Shown: positions 8,644-17,436 of the stretch, in pieces | Numbering within the stretch: position 1 is the first letter of the stretch | Layout of the letters: each line of letters begins with the position of its first letter | NCBI GenBank assembly: GCA_003235365.1 | Contig: QJWJ01000527.1 | Coordinates: forward strand, 1 to 64,000 | DNA length: 64,000 nt | DNA from: Deltaproteobacteria bacterium | GTDB taxonomy: Bacteria > Myxococcota_A > Polyangia > Polyangiales > Polyangiaceae | Reading direction: 5' to 3' | Made by a program: the position numbers and the translations under genes | Notes under the pieces: model-generated | Databases searched by the model: none | Told to the model about the DNA's origin: nothing | What the model saw: only the letters and a program-made list of their open reading frames with translations

Positions 8644-10618
8644 CGGGGACAGGCAGGGGCTGGGCCGCGTCCGGGTCTTCGTCGCCCGGGGCCGTGGTGG
8701 GGTGCAGCTCTAGCACCCTCACGGTCCCTGCGGGAACAGTTAAATCCAGGCGATGTCCCTCCGAGCTGGGCAAATCGCCCACTGATGAATCCACCACGGC
8801 GTGATGTGGGCAATCGAGGCTCACCGTAGCGGGTTCGTTGCTCGAATTGGTCAACACAATCACGCGATACTGCGCGCGTTTGGAACAGGGAGCCGAAAGA
8901 TGATGAAAGCGTACGCCCCGTTGCGGAGCTGGCCGAACGGGCAAGCGTCCGTCCGTGAGCTGTTGTTCCAGCCATCGAGCCACCGAGGCCGCGTCCCGCG
9001 CGTGCAACAGCGATGCCGGATCGGGTGACAGCCACGACGGCGGATCGTCCGGCGGGTGTGGCCAAAAGGTGATCGGAGTGCCCGCTTCGACGAGCGGGCG
9101 CAGCACTCTTGTCGTGGCGTCGTCGAGTCGTCTCAGATTGGGTACGAAGGTCCACGTGTCGGGGGCAACGGAAACCGGGGCAATGGCATCGTCGAGACCG
9201 ATGAAACGCCAGGACAAGCCGCGAGCGTTCAACGCCGAACCGAGGCGCTCGATGAGTTCGAGCACGTCAAGCAACTGTTGTTGCGTGGGTTCACCAGAGT
9301 CGTCATCCGAGGCGCCGTCGTGACTGCGCCCTGGAGCGTGGTCGACACTCGGTGAGGTGCCGCCGCCTTCGTCGAGCCCGGCTCGTTGCGAGGGGCTCAG
9401 CGGATGTAAGCCGACCGGATACAGCACGTTCCACGACCACCAGCCGTGAACGAGCCATCGGGGGAGAGCGATTTGTGCATCGACTCGTCGTTCCAGAGCG
9501 CCTCTGGGCAGCGCCGCCAGTCTCTTCAGAACCTCACTCAGCCGTCGAGATATTGGTGTCGGATTACCGCTGGCGTCGAGCAAAGAGCCCACGTGGCCGG
9601 CGCGCGGGTGGACCGGACCGACGCTGAATCTCTGGCAGCTCACACCGACGGCGTCGAGCAACGCGGCCCAGGTGACTGCGTCCTCGCTCCCTCGCTGGCT
9701 CAGCTCGAACGCGCAACTCAGCTCGGCGATCGTGGGCGAGGCACTCGTGACGTCCGTCAGTTCGCCGGCATGGTCCGATGCCATCGGTGCAACGCCTCGG
9801 GATCGCGCTATCGTCGTTCGCTCGAGCCCCGCGACGCGCAGCGAGCGTTGCCAGTGCGCTACCTGCATCCGGGTTTGCGCGTCGGCGAAGTCGAACCAGT
9901 CCGACCAGGCCCGGGTGCAGCCACCGTCAGCGCGCGACCGTGCCGGTGGTTCTACGCGCTCGAAGTTCAGCTGTGCATCACCGTACGCTGCGGCCAGGGC
10001 GTGGTCCTCGCCGTAGCGGGCGCGAAGGAACTGTCGAAACGCGCTGAGCGCGCCGTCTCGACAATCGGGCCGCATTCGCAGTGTTTCCAACGTCCCCCGC
10101 GAATCGAGGACGACCATTGCCAAAGGGCCACTCGGTGCTTCGAAATCTGCCAGCTGCTGCGCCACCGCGGTTAACCAGGCCTCGCATTGATCGGCATAGG
10201 CATCGCTGAATAGACTCGGCTCGGGGAAAGAACCCGCCCAGCGAGGTTGCACGATGGGGTTGCCGCGCCGGCTGAGTGCTTGGCATTCGCGCGTCCAAAC
10301 GATGCGCTGGGGCAGCCCGTCACAGGGTAGGTCCACCGAGCGCTCTTGGCGCGGCCCAATTCGCGCGCAAATACCCAGCCCCAGTTCCCCCGCGATCTCG
10401 AAATAGCGCCTGAAGTCGAGTTGGGCTTGCTGTTGACCGAAGTCGTACTTGTCAGTCTGCTGTTCGTGCAGCCCCCAAGGAATGCGTACGTCGACGTGAG
10501 TGAAGCCGAGCCGGGCCAGGCTCTCGAGGTGCGCGAGCCAGCTTTCCGGCGCCACTTCGAAGTAGTCGGCGCGTGCCGCCCACCAGCGGCTCCCCTGCGT
10601 CTCGGCCTTGCCTACCAT
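8633..10618 (-). CDS. GH35-like beta-galactosidase-fold protein lacking the catalytic Glu (661 aa)
   Basis: Residues 12-90 match the start of the glycoside hydrolase family 35 barrel (RADYFEVAPESW, RIPWGLHE, YDFG, ARIGP). GLP at 101-103 and RGNP at 118-121 also follow the family. At the acid/base position, where GH35 enzymes have ENE before Tyr-Gly, this protein reads VVLDSRG (169-175), so the Glu is replaced by Ser173. The second half is divergent and contains a His/Asp/Gly-rich low-complexity insert. No signal peptide is present. It begins just after the YheT-like gene stop and overlaps yciO at its 3' end. It may be a non-catalytic carbohydrate-binding or structural relative. Confidence 0.65.
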   Translation of the reverse strand: MVGKAETQGSRWWAARADYFEVAPESWLAHLESLARLGFTHVDVRIPWGLHEQQTDKYDFGQQQAQLDFRRYFEIAGELGLGICARIGPRQERSVDLPCDGLPQRIVWTRECQALSRRGNPIVQPRWAGSFPEPSLFSDAYADQCEAWLTAVAQQLADFEAPSGPLAMVVLDSRGTLETLRMRPDCRDGALSAFRQFLRARYGEDHALAAAYGDAQLNFERVEPPARSRADGGCTRAWSDWFDFADAQTRMQVAHWQRSLRVAGLERTTIARSRGVAPMASDHAGELTDVTSASPTIAELSCAFELSQRGSEDAVTWAALLDAVGVSCQRFSVGPVHPRAGHVGSLLDASGNPTPISRRLSEVLKRLAALPRGALERRVDAQIALPRWLVHGWWSWNVLYPVGLHPLSPSQRAGLDEGGGTSPSVDHAPGRSHDGASDDDSGEPTQQQLLDVLELIERLGSALNARGLSWRFIGLDDAIAPVSVAPDTWTFVPNLRRLDDATTRVLRPLVEAGTPITFWPHPPDDPPSWLSPDPASLLHARDAASVARWLEQQLTDGRLPVRPAPQRGVRFHHLSAPCSKRAQYRVIVLTNSSNEPATVSLDCPHHAVVDSSVGDLPSSEGHRLDLTVPAGTVRVLELHPTTAPGDEDPDAAQPLPVPDAD

Positions 10619-10621
10619 CGC

Positions 10622-11590
10622 TCAGCTCGCCGGCAACGTGTGGCGTTCGCCCTCGGCACGCAGCCACTGGACGACTTGGGGCTCGAGACCCGGCGGCGCG
10701 TCCTGCCCCAGCCGAAAGTCTGATGAGAACCCGATGTGCCCTCCGTGAGGGCTCTCGATCACGGTCACGTTCGCGGGCAAGCTGCGCGTCCACGGGCGTA
10801 TCGTATCGATCGGGACCATCGGGTCCGACACGGTGTGTAGCAGCAGGCACGGCGCAGCGATGGCCTCGATGCTGCGCGCGGCACTTTGGCTCTCGTAGTA
10901 GTGCTGAGCGCTCGCGAACCCGTAGCGGGGCGCGACGATGCGCTCGTCCCACTGGCGGATCTCGCGGATCTTTTGCGCTTCTTCGGGCGACGCGGGTGCG
11001 TGCTGCGGGTGGCGGTCGCAGTACGGGTAGTACATCGCCTTGAGACTCGACAACACGTGCCAGCGATAGACGCTGAACCTCGCGCGATCGAACGCCCGCG
11101 CTGTCGTCGATAGGTCCAACGGCGAGCAAATCGTCGCAACCGCTGCGACCTTCGGATGCATCGGGCCGGCCGCGTATCGAAGGCAAATGTGTCCGCCCAG
11201 GGAATAGCCCAGCAGGTACGCGTGACGTATCTGTCGAAAGTGCGGGCTGTCGAGTACCGCGTCCAGATCGCTCGCCAGGCCCGCGTGGTAGAAATCATCA
11301 CCGCGCAGGTCAGCTCCCCGCAGGTCCAGTCGCAGGCAGTTGATACCGAGTGCGCTGGCGGTGCTGGCGGCTCCGAGCGTGTACGGGCTGCGACTCGAGC
11401 CACCCAACCCATGCACGACCACGAGCAATTCGTCGCTGCCGGGTTGCGGATTGAAACGTCCTGCGAGGCGCACTCGACCGACCTTCGGGTCGCTCACGTC
11501 GCAGAACCACGCCCGCGCAGGTCCGACGGGCGCTGGTTGAAGCGAGCGCGTGAGCCGATTGCGCAGGGTCCAGTAGTGTCCGTGCAGCAT
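10622..11590 (-). CDS. YheT-type alpha/beta hydrolase (322 aa)
   Basis: An alpha/beta-hydrolase of the YheT/COG0429 branch. VVHGLGGSSRSPY forms the oxyanion region, GYSLGGH holds the nucleophile Ser, SDPMVP the acid and SPHGGHIGF the catalytic His. Family members are predicted esterases with unsettled substrates. The ATG at 11590 starts at the expected place; a GTG at 11653 would add 21 residues. No strong ribosome site is visible. It is the first gene of the minus-strand run ending in pyrE. Confidence 0.85.
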   Translation of the reverse strand: MLHGHYWTLRNRLTRSLQPAPVGPARAWFCDVSDPKVGRVRLAGRFNPQPGSDELLVVVHGLGGSSRSPYTLGAASTASALGINCLRLDLRGADLRGDDFYHAGLASDLDAVLDSPHFRQIRHAYLLGYSLGGHICLRYAAGPMHPKVAAVATICSPLDLSTTARAFDRARFSVYRWHVLSSLKAMYYPYCDRHPQHAPASPEEAQKIREIRQWDERIVAPRYGFASAQHYYESQSAARSIEAIAAPCLLLHTVSDPMVPIDTIRPWTRSLPANVTVIESPHGGHIGFSSDFRLGQDAPPGLEPQVVQWLRAEGERHTLPAS

Positions 11591-11775
11591 GGGGCGGTGA
11601 GCATACCGCGACTTGGGCGAGCCGCGATGGGCCTCATCGGGGCGCGGGCCCACGCGTCCGACTTGCCGGTCTTGACCCGCGCCTGGGGCTCTGAAAAAGT
11701 CAGGGTCGCGTGTTCGCCGTCTGTGATGCTCAGGGTTCTGAGCCAGTTTCGAAACCTGCCAGCAGCCGGGCGGCG

Positions 11776-12393
11776 ATGTCCAACGAGATGGGTCGCGTAC
11801 CTGGCTCGATTCGCGTGGCCCGGCGGGTCAGTGGCTGGTTGGCGTGGGCGGCCTGGTCTTTCAACGTCGCTGTTCTTCCGGGTTGTGTTGGCAATCCTCC
11901 GCCTGCCGCGTGCAATTGTCCAGTCTGCCCCGCGTGCGCCTGTCCAGGCTGCGGCTCGTCGGAGTCGTCGCCGGGTCCGTGCGACGCTCCGCCCGAGTCG
12001 GTCCGCAATGCACCTGTCGCCTCCCCCGGCGGTTCCGCGCCAGTGAACGGTTCCGATGAATCGCAGCTACTGGCGCGCTACGAGGGGGCAGCGGCAAAGC
12101 GGGTTTTGAAGGGCAAAGCGACCTACTACGGCGACTCGCTGGCTGGTAACCACACGGCCAACGGAGACATTTACGATCCGCAGAAGTTCACCGCCGCCCA
12201 CCGGACGCTCCCCTTCGGCACCGTCGTTCGCGTGGTGCGCCTGGACACCAATCGCTACGTGTACGTGCGCATCAACGATCGCGGTCCGTTCAGTAGAAAG
12301 AACCGCATCATCGACCTTTCGCGCATCGCCGCGGAGCGTCTGGGTATGATTCGGGCCGGTGTCGTCGATGTTCGAGTAGAGGTGCTGGATTGA
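11776..12393 (+). CDS. rlpA: RlpA-like septal-ring lytic transglycosylase lipoprotein
   Basis: The C-terminal ~90 residues form the double-psi beta-barrel of RlpA: GKATYYGDSLAGNHTANG, FTAAHRTLPFGTVVRV, NDRGPF and IIDLSRIAAERLGM. RlpA proteins cleave peptidoglycan glycan strands or organise the division site. A signal sequence ends in a PGC lipobox. Directly after the anchor Cys comes an unusually Cys-rich stretch (CNCPVCPACACPGC), followed by a Pro/Ser linker. No SPOR domain follows. The start is uncertain: ATGs at 11776 and 11788 both fit. The stop overlaps the TTG start of the next gene. Confidence 0.85.
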   Translation: MSNEMGRVPGSIRVARRVSGWLAWAAWSFNVAVLPGCVGNPPPAACNCPVCPACACPGCGSSESSPGPCDAPPESVRNAPVASPGGSAPVNGSDESQLLARYEGAAAKRVLKGKATYYGDSLAGNHTANGDIYDPQKFTAAHRTLPFGTVVRVVRLDTNRYVYVRINDRGPFSRKNRIIDLSRIAAERLGMIRAGVVDVRVEVLD

Positions 12394-13610
12394 CACGCGT
12401 TCGATTTTTCTCTCCCGACGACGAGGTCGAAACCGGCCGCTACATGGAACGCATCAAGAGCATCGATGTGTTCTGGAGGGAGTTCGGCGCTGGGCTCGGG
12501 GCGCGTGCGGTTCAGGGTCGGGGGCTCGATCCCGCGTGGATCGTGCACCTGCGTGGTTGGCTGGGGCGCGTGGAGCCCGGGTTGGGGCTCGAGATGGAGA
12601 CCCACGGTGACGGCAGCTTCACGCTCGACGTACTGGCCGTCGAAGACGTTCGCCTCAAGCCGCTGGCGGACCTGATGGTCGAGCGGGCTCCGCCGCGACT
12701 GCCTTGGAGTTTCTCCGCCCAGAGAAGTCCAGCCAGTACTGACGCGGCGCTTGCGGCCGTGCGGCAGGACTTCGGGCTCGACCTGAGCAAAGCACGCGCC
12801 CGCGTGGGGGTGGGCCGCGGGCATGCCCTGGAGATCGTGGTTTCGAGTGAGCACTTCAACAGCGGTGACGACGAGCAAGCCCTCGACGTTGCCAATGCGC
12901 TGCTCGGACGTTTGCTCGGGGACGCCGTTTTCGATTCCTGGGTTCAAACCGTCTCGGTGCTGCCCGGTCGACGCTCCAGCGTGCTGCGTGTCGTAGGTGA
13001 TCAGTCTCCCGATTTGCCGCTGTCGTTGCAAGAGGTGAAGCCGGCCGTGCAAGCGGCGATCACCGGGATCGACGCCGGGCTCCCGGAACAGCCGAGCCAC
13101 CGCATTTGCGAGCGTGCCGACTGGGTGATGTTCGAGCTCGATCCCGCGGAAGGCATTGACGGGGCCCCGCTCGCCAACGGCTCGGACGACCTGCTGATGG
13201 CCACGACGATGTGTCCGGAGATGCTGCGTTGTTTCCTTTCCGGCGAACTGTTCGCCTCACAGCGCTTCAGCCGATTCGGTGAGATCTTCTGCTACGTCAA
13301 GCTGGAGCTCTCGGGGGACGACGAGCAACGCGTCGGGGCGCGTTGCGACCTCGAAGAAGCGCTCGATCGGGCGCTCGTGCCGGGACAGTTGGGCTGTGTG
13401 GTCGGCGCGGGGCTCGGCGCTCGCTATTGCTACATCGTGCTGGCGTTGACACGGCTCGAGCCGGCGTTGCAGCTCGTGCGAAAGAAGCTTCGCGACCACG
13501 AGGTTCCAAAGAACGCTTGGGTGCTGTTTTGCGACAGCCATTGGGCGGACGAGTGGGTGGGGATTTGGGACGACACGGCTCCGCCTGCTTCCCAGCCGCC
13601 GATCCAGTGA
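12390..13610 (+). CDS. Hypothetical protein, 406 aa
   Basis: A soluble protein with no signal peptide, membrane segment or domain that I recognise. It mixes acidic and hydrophobic segments and ends with a Trp-rich stretch (SHWADEWVGIWDD). The TTG start at 12390 overlaps the rlpA stop (TTGA), with a GAGGTG-like site upstream; an ATG at 12444 is the alternative. The overlap implies translational coupling with rlpA, but no cell-wall feature is visible in the protein. Confidence 0.65.
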   Translation: MTRVRFFSPDDEVETGRYMERIKSIDVFWREFGAGLGARAVQGRGLDPAWIVHLRGWLGRVEPGLGLEMETHGDGSFTLDVLAVEDVRLKPLADLMVERAPPRLPWSFSAQRSPASTDAALAAVRQDFGLDLSKARARVGVGRGHALEIVVSSEHFNSGDDEQALDVANALLGRLLGDAVFDSWVQTVSVLPGRRSSVLRVVGDQSPDLPLSLQEVKPAVQAAITGIDAGLPEQPSHRICERADWVMFELDPAEGIDGAPLANGSDDLLMATTMCPEMLRCFLSGELFASQRFSRFGEIFCYVKLELSGDDEQRVGARCDLEEALDRALVPGQLGCVVGAGLGARYCYIVLALTRLEPALQLVRKKLRDHEVPKNAWVLFCDSHWADEWVGIWDDTAPPASQPPIQ

Positions 13611-13658
13611 TTCGGCACCGAACCACTCGGTCGTGCGCCGCACGTTCACCCCGGTAGG

Positions 13659-14702
13659 CTAGCCCAGCAATTCGTCGAGCAACGACTCCAGCTCGCGCAC
13701 CGCGGGCACGTCCTGCAAACGCCCCATGGCATTGCGCACCTTCTCCAGGCTGGGTTCGATGAAGCGCAGGTAGCTGTCGTCGCCCTTTTTGTGTTGGATG
13801 AACACGAAGCGCCCGGCGTCCTTGAGCTTCCGTTGCACGGTGATCAGATCGAATTCGCGCTGCACTTGGGGCAGTTCACTGGGCGACAATCCGCGCTGGT
13901 GAACGTATTCGGCCAATCGCTGCTCGATGAACGCGTCGTCGAAAGTCTGGTAGCTGTCGCTGAGTAGCGCGACCAAATCGTAGGCGCGAGGGCCGAGTAG
14001 CGCGTCCTGGAAGTCCACCCAGGCCAGGCGTTCGCCGTTGGGGCTCGGCACGACCATCAGGTTGCGACTCTGGTAGTCGCGGTGCACGAATCCGTAGGGC
14101 AGATTCGCAATGGCTTGGGCCACCTCCACTGCCGCCCCGTCGAAGCGGCGCTGCTGCGTGTCGCTCAGGGTGATGCCCCGCGCCTGCAACCCGTATTGCC
14201 GAAAATGGTCGATCTCCCAGTGCAACAGTTCGACGTCGAAGCGGCGCTGGCTGACGATGCTCGTCGGGGGCAGCTCGCTGAGTGATCGCTGCGCACGGGC
14301 GAGATCGGCGACGGCGCGCTGGTACAGTTCCGTCTTGCGCTCCGCAGCGCTGACGAGACACTCGGCCAAGGTCAGATCGCCGAGATCTTCCACGAGCAAC
14401 CAGCCCGCCTCGGCGTCTTGGCCGAGCAGGGCGGGAACGTCGACGTTTCGGGATTGGAGCAAGCGCTGCACTTCGACGAAGGGCCATTCGCTGGGTGTTT
14501 CCGTCTGGTTGGTGACTTCTTCAGCACCGGTTGCGTCCGGAAAGAACATCCCGACGGCGCTGTGTCCGTCCGAAAAACGCACGCGGAAGAAACGTCGCAG
14601 GGACGCGCCGCCCGGCATGGGTTCGAGCTCGACGTCGAGGCCGGGTCGGTGACGGCGTGCGAGGTCTACGAGCGGTAGCTCCGAAAAAGCGAGTTGAGGC
14701 AC
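13659..14702 (-). CDS. AmgK-like aminoglycoside-phosphotransferase-fold sugar kinase (347 aa)
   Basis: Matches the COG3178/AmgK branch of the APH fold. PGGASLRRFFRV is the nucleotide loop, WLLVEDLGD the hinge, VHRDYQSRNLMV the catalytic loop, and WVDFQDALLGPRAYDL the Mg-binding segment. AmgK phosphorylates N-acetylmuramate or N-acetylglucosamine in peptidoglycan recycling, and its gene is often next to murU. No murU is present here. The start is a GTG at 14702, without an obvious ribosome site. It diverges from rsmG with only 45 bases between. Confidence 0.8.
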   Translation of the reverse strand: MPQLAFSELPLVDLARRHRPGLDVELEPMPGGASLRRFFRVRFSDGHSAVGMFFPDATGAEEVTNQTETPSEWPFVEVQRLLQSRNVDVPALLGQDAEAGWLLVEDLGDLTLAECLVSAAERKTELYQRAVADLARAQRSLSELPPTSIVSQRRFDVELLHWEIDHFRQYGLQARGITLSDTQQRRFDGAAVEVAQAIANLPYGFVHRDYQSRNLMVVPSPNGERLAWVDFQDALLGPRAYDLVALLSDSYQTFDDAFIEQRLAEYVHQRGLSPSELPQVQREFDLITVQRKLKDAGRFVFIQHKKGDDSYLRFIEPSLEKVRNAMGRLQDVPAVRELESLLDELLG

Positions 14703-14747
14703 CGGCTCAGTTTAGACAAAGTGCGGGGGCTGCAAAGCTGAAGCACG

Positions 14748-15416
14748 ATGACACTGACGATCCCCGACAAGGGCTGGGTGCCCCGCATTCGACGCTGTTT
14801 GCGCGGCGTCTGGGACAACTTGCCGCAGTCCTGTGCGCGTTCGGATCTATTCGAGACACTGGGCGAACCCGCGCTCGACCCGTTGTCGAAGTACCTCGAC
14901 CTCGTCGTGCAGTGGAACCAGCGACACGACCTGACGGCCGCGCGCAACAGCGACGAACTCGTGGATCTCTTCGTCGCCGATGCCGCGCTGCTGGCCGCCA
15001 CCACGACCCAGCTCGAAGATTGGGTTGATGTTGGAACCGGCGCCGGGGCGCCGGGTCTTCCTCTGCGGCTGCTACTGCCTCGCTTGACTGTGAGCCTGGT
15101 CGAGCCCCGCACCAAGCGCGTCGCGTTTCTGAGAAGTGTTACCGGTGCGTTGGGGGCGACGGACGTCACCGTCATCCGTGATCGATCGCATGTGATCACG
15201 GCTGGTGCCCACGAGGTGGCGGTGGCGCGGGCGACGCTGCCGCCACAGCAGTGGTTGGAGGAGGGGACGAGGATCGCGACGGGCGCGGTGTGGGTGCTGC
15301 TGGCCCAGGCGGATGCACCCACGCTGCCCGGCTGGCAGGTGGATCTCGATGTCGAGTACGTGTGGCCGCTGACCGCCGTCGCGCGACGTGCGCTGCGCTT
15401 CGTCCCGCAGCGTTGA
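14748..15416 (+). CDS. rsmG: 16S rRNA (guanine-N7)-methyltransferase RsmG
   Basis: A 222-aa SAM-dependent methyltransferase. The SAM-binding segment DVGTGAGAPGLPLRLLLP is followed by LVEPRTKRVAFLR, both typical of RsmG/GidB, which methylates G527 of 16S rRNA. The N-terminal LVVQWNQRHDLTAARNSDEL segment also matches the family. It is not accompanied by mnmG or parAB, the usual neighbours in many bacteria. The spacer to the next gene is about 280 bases. Confidence 0.88.
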   Translation: MTLTIPDKGWVPRIRRCLRGVWDNLPQSCARSDLFETLGEPALDPLSKYLDLVVQWNQRHDLTAARNSDELVDLFVADAALLAATTTQLEDWVDVGTGAGAPGLPLRLLLPRLTVSLVEPRTKRVAFLRSVTGALGATDVTVIRDRSHVITAGAHEVAVARATLPPQQWLEEGTRIATGAVWVLLAQADAPTLPGWQVDLDVEYVWPLTAVARRALRFVPQR

Positions 15417-15698
15417 GCCCGCTCAGGTCCGCGCCTCTGACAGAAAAGTCCGGCAGAAGAGCACGCGGCCGCCGAGGTGAGTTCGGGGCCACACCCCGAA
15501 GGATTTGCCGACTCTGCGTGGGTGGGGAACCACGATCGAAAAAAGCCGCCAACAGCGGTATCCCAGCCGTCCCACCTTCGGGAAAACGCGTTTGGTCGCG
15601 CTGGTCTCGAAGATCGTCGTAAGGCCCGTCCGGTCATCGAAGACGCTGTGCGCAAAGCTGTTTGACGATACGCCTTAGCTGAGGGAAAACCGGCGCCT

Positions 15699-16946
15699 AT
15701 GAATAGCGCTGTGGTCTTGGGCCGCCGAAAGCGTCCGAGCTGGAGGATGCCGCTCGCCAGCGGTTGCAGGATGATGGTTTCCTGGTTGCAGTTCGTCGTT
15801 CCGCTGTTGGTGGTGATGGTCTGGACCAGTGACGCCAGCGCTTACGCGTGGATGATGAAGCACGGGTATGCCAAGTGCAGCACGTGCCATGCCGACCCGA
15901 GCGGCGGTGAGCTGCTCAATCACATGGGTCGTGTCGAGAGTGAGCAGTTGCTGTCGATGGACTGGGACACACCCACCCCGACCAGCACTTCCAAACTGCT
16001 GTATGCCCTGGATGAACCCGACTCGTTGCTGCTCGGCGGCAGCGCTCGCTACATGGGGATCTACGATCTCGATGACAGCGAGCTGACTCACTTCCCGATG
16101 CAGATTGACGCCTACGGGATGTTCGAGGCCAGCAGTTTCAAGGCAGGGGGCAGCATCGGTTACGCGAGCGTCAAGCCCAATGCGGCCCATTCGCGCGGCG
16201 CGCAGATTTTCAAAACCGAAGAGGGTGGCACCCTGATCTCTCGCTCTCATTGGCTGGGCGTCGACATCGGTGACAACTGGCTGATGCGCCTGGGACGCCT
16301 GAACCTGCCGTTCGGCATTCGCACGTCCGAACACGTGCTGGCCGTGCGCGACGCGACCAAGACTGACCGAGAGTCGGACCAGCAACACGGTCTGGCCTTC
16401 GCCTATTCTGGCGGGCAATGGCGCGGCGAGGGCATGTTCGTGGCCGGCAACTTCCAGATGCGTCCCGACGATTTTCGCGAGCGTGGTTTCGTCGGGTTCC
16501 TCGAACGCCAGCTCAGCCGCGACTTAGCAGTGGGCCTCAACGCGCTAGCTCTCACCAGCAGCAAGAGTCAGTTGGCCGCTCGTGACAGCCGCACGATCCG
16601 TCACGCGTACGGCGCGACGCTGCGCTATGTCGCCATGTCCGAGTTGATGCTGATGGGCGAATTCGACGTGTTGAAGATGACCGGGTCGGGGATGGGCTAC
16701 ACCGGTATGCTCAACGCGGACTACGAACTGATGCGCGGCTTGCACTTGAGCGTGACGGGCGAGGTGCTCGACAAGGGCAAGCCCGATGCGTCGGAGGACG
16801 GCTTCCAGGGCGCCGGCGAAATGTCGTGGACGGCATGGGGGAGTGTCCAGTGGTTCTTCGCCACGCACTGGGACCTGCGCACCGACGTGACGAAGACCAA
16901 GGGCGCTGGCGCCAAGATTCAGAGCCAGATCCACTTCTACTTCTGA
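15699..16946 (+). CDS. Porin-like outer-membrane barrel with an N-terminal CxxCH haem motif (415 aa)
   Basis: A signal sequence (hydrophobic stretch ending DASAYA) is followed at once by GYAKCSTCHADPSGG, a canonical c-type haem attachment site. The remaining ~350 residues alternate polar and hydrophobic residues with aromatic girdles and end in HFYF, as expected for an outer-membrane beta barrel. A single haem at the mouth of a barrel suggests electron transfer or a cytochrome-porin role, but no partner cytochromes are nearby. The ATG at 15699 has GAGGG at long spacing. Internal ATGs at 15747 (behind GGAGG) and 15771 give cleaner signal peptides and are real alternatives. Confidence 0.75.
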   Translation: MNSAVVLGRRKRPSWRMPLASGCRMMVSWLQFVVPLLVVMVWTSDASAYAWMMKHGYAKCSTCHADPSGGELLNHMGRVESEQLLSMDWDTPTPTSTSKLLYALDEPDSLLLGGSARYMGIYDLDDSELTHFPMQIDAYGMFEASSFKAGGSIGYASVKPNAAHSRGAQIFKTEEGGTLISRSHWLGVDIGDNWLMRLGRLNLPFGIRTSEHVLAVRDATKTDRESDQQHGLAFAYSGGQWRGEGMFVAGNFQMRPDDFRERGFVGFLERQLSRDLAVGLNALALTSSKSQLAARDSRTIRHAYGATLRYVAMSELMLMGEFDVLKMTGSGMGYTGMLNADYELMRGLHLSVTGEVLDKGKPDASEDGFQGAGEMSWTAWGSVQWFFATHWDLRTDVTKTKGAGAKIQSQIHFYF

Positions 16947-17212
16947 GCGCAGTCCCTCAGTTGGGCGGACCGTTTCGCGGAGTCCCGTGGCGCGACCTCA
17001 CGCGTCGTCGATGATTCCGGCCAGATACATCGCGGTCACGTCAGGCTCCCCCAGAGCTTCGGCACCCTGCCCAGAGCTTCGCCACTCGTCCGGATGCCCT
17101 CGGCAGCCGCCGGGAAGCTTCGCCAGCCAAAAAAACGCCTTGTCCCGCCAACCTCTTTCCGAGTTCTTCCTCAGAATTCCGCTGGCCATCCAAATGCTCA
17201 ATCAGTTCCATG
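16947..17212. other. Spacer between convergent genes, 5' of the 21-bp repeat block
   Basis: Together with the repeat block this makes a ~490-base gap between two genes that end towards each other. Scattered single copies of the AGAGCTTCG/GAAGCTTCG core seen in the block also occur at about 17050-17120. No convincing coding sequence. Confidence 0.4.
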
Positions 17213-17375
17213 GGTGCCGAAGCTTCCGGCCCGCTGCCGAAGCTCCGCCGCCCGTTGGCGAAGCTTCTGGGCCGCTGCCGAAGCTTCTGGCTCGCTGCCG
17301 AAGCTTCGCCGGACGCTGCCGAAGCTCCGCCGTCCGTTGGCGAAGCTTCGGGGGCGCTGCCGAAGCTTTGAGCCC
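17213..17375. repeat. Degenerate 20-21-bp tandem repeat block, about eight copies
   Basis: About eight imperfect units built on G(C/T)TG(C/G)CGAAGCT(T/C)C follow one another, each 20 or 21 bases long. Several contain AAGCTT. Because the unit length alternates, no reading frame is kept, and both strands give only low-complexity peptides. It sits between convergent genes. Origin and function unknown. Confidence 0.8.
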
Positions 17376-17436
17376 GCCGGGGGTGGCAGTGCCTCGCCTT
17401 GCTGAGGCCTTCCCTGCGCTCATTTCGCTGAGCGAA

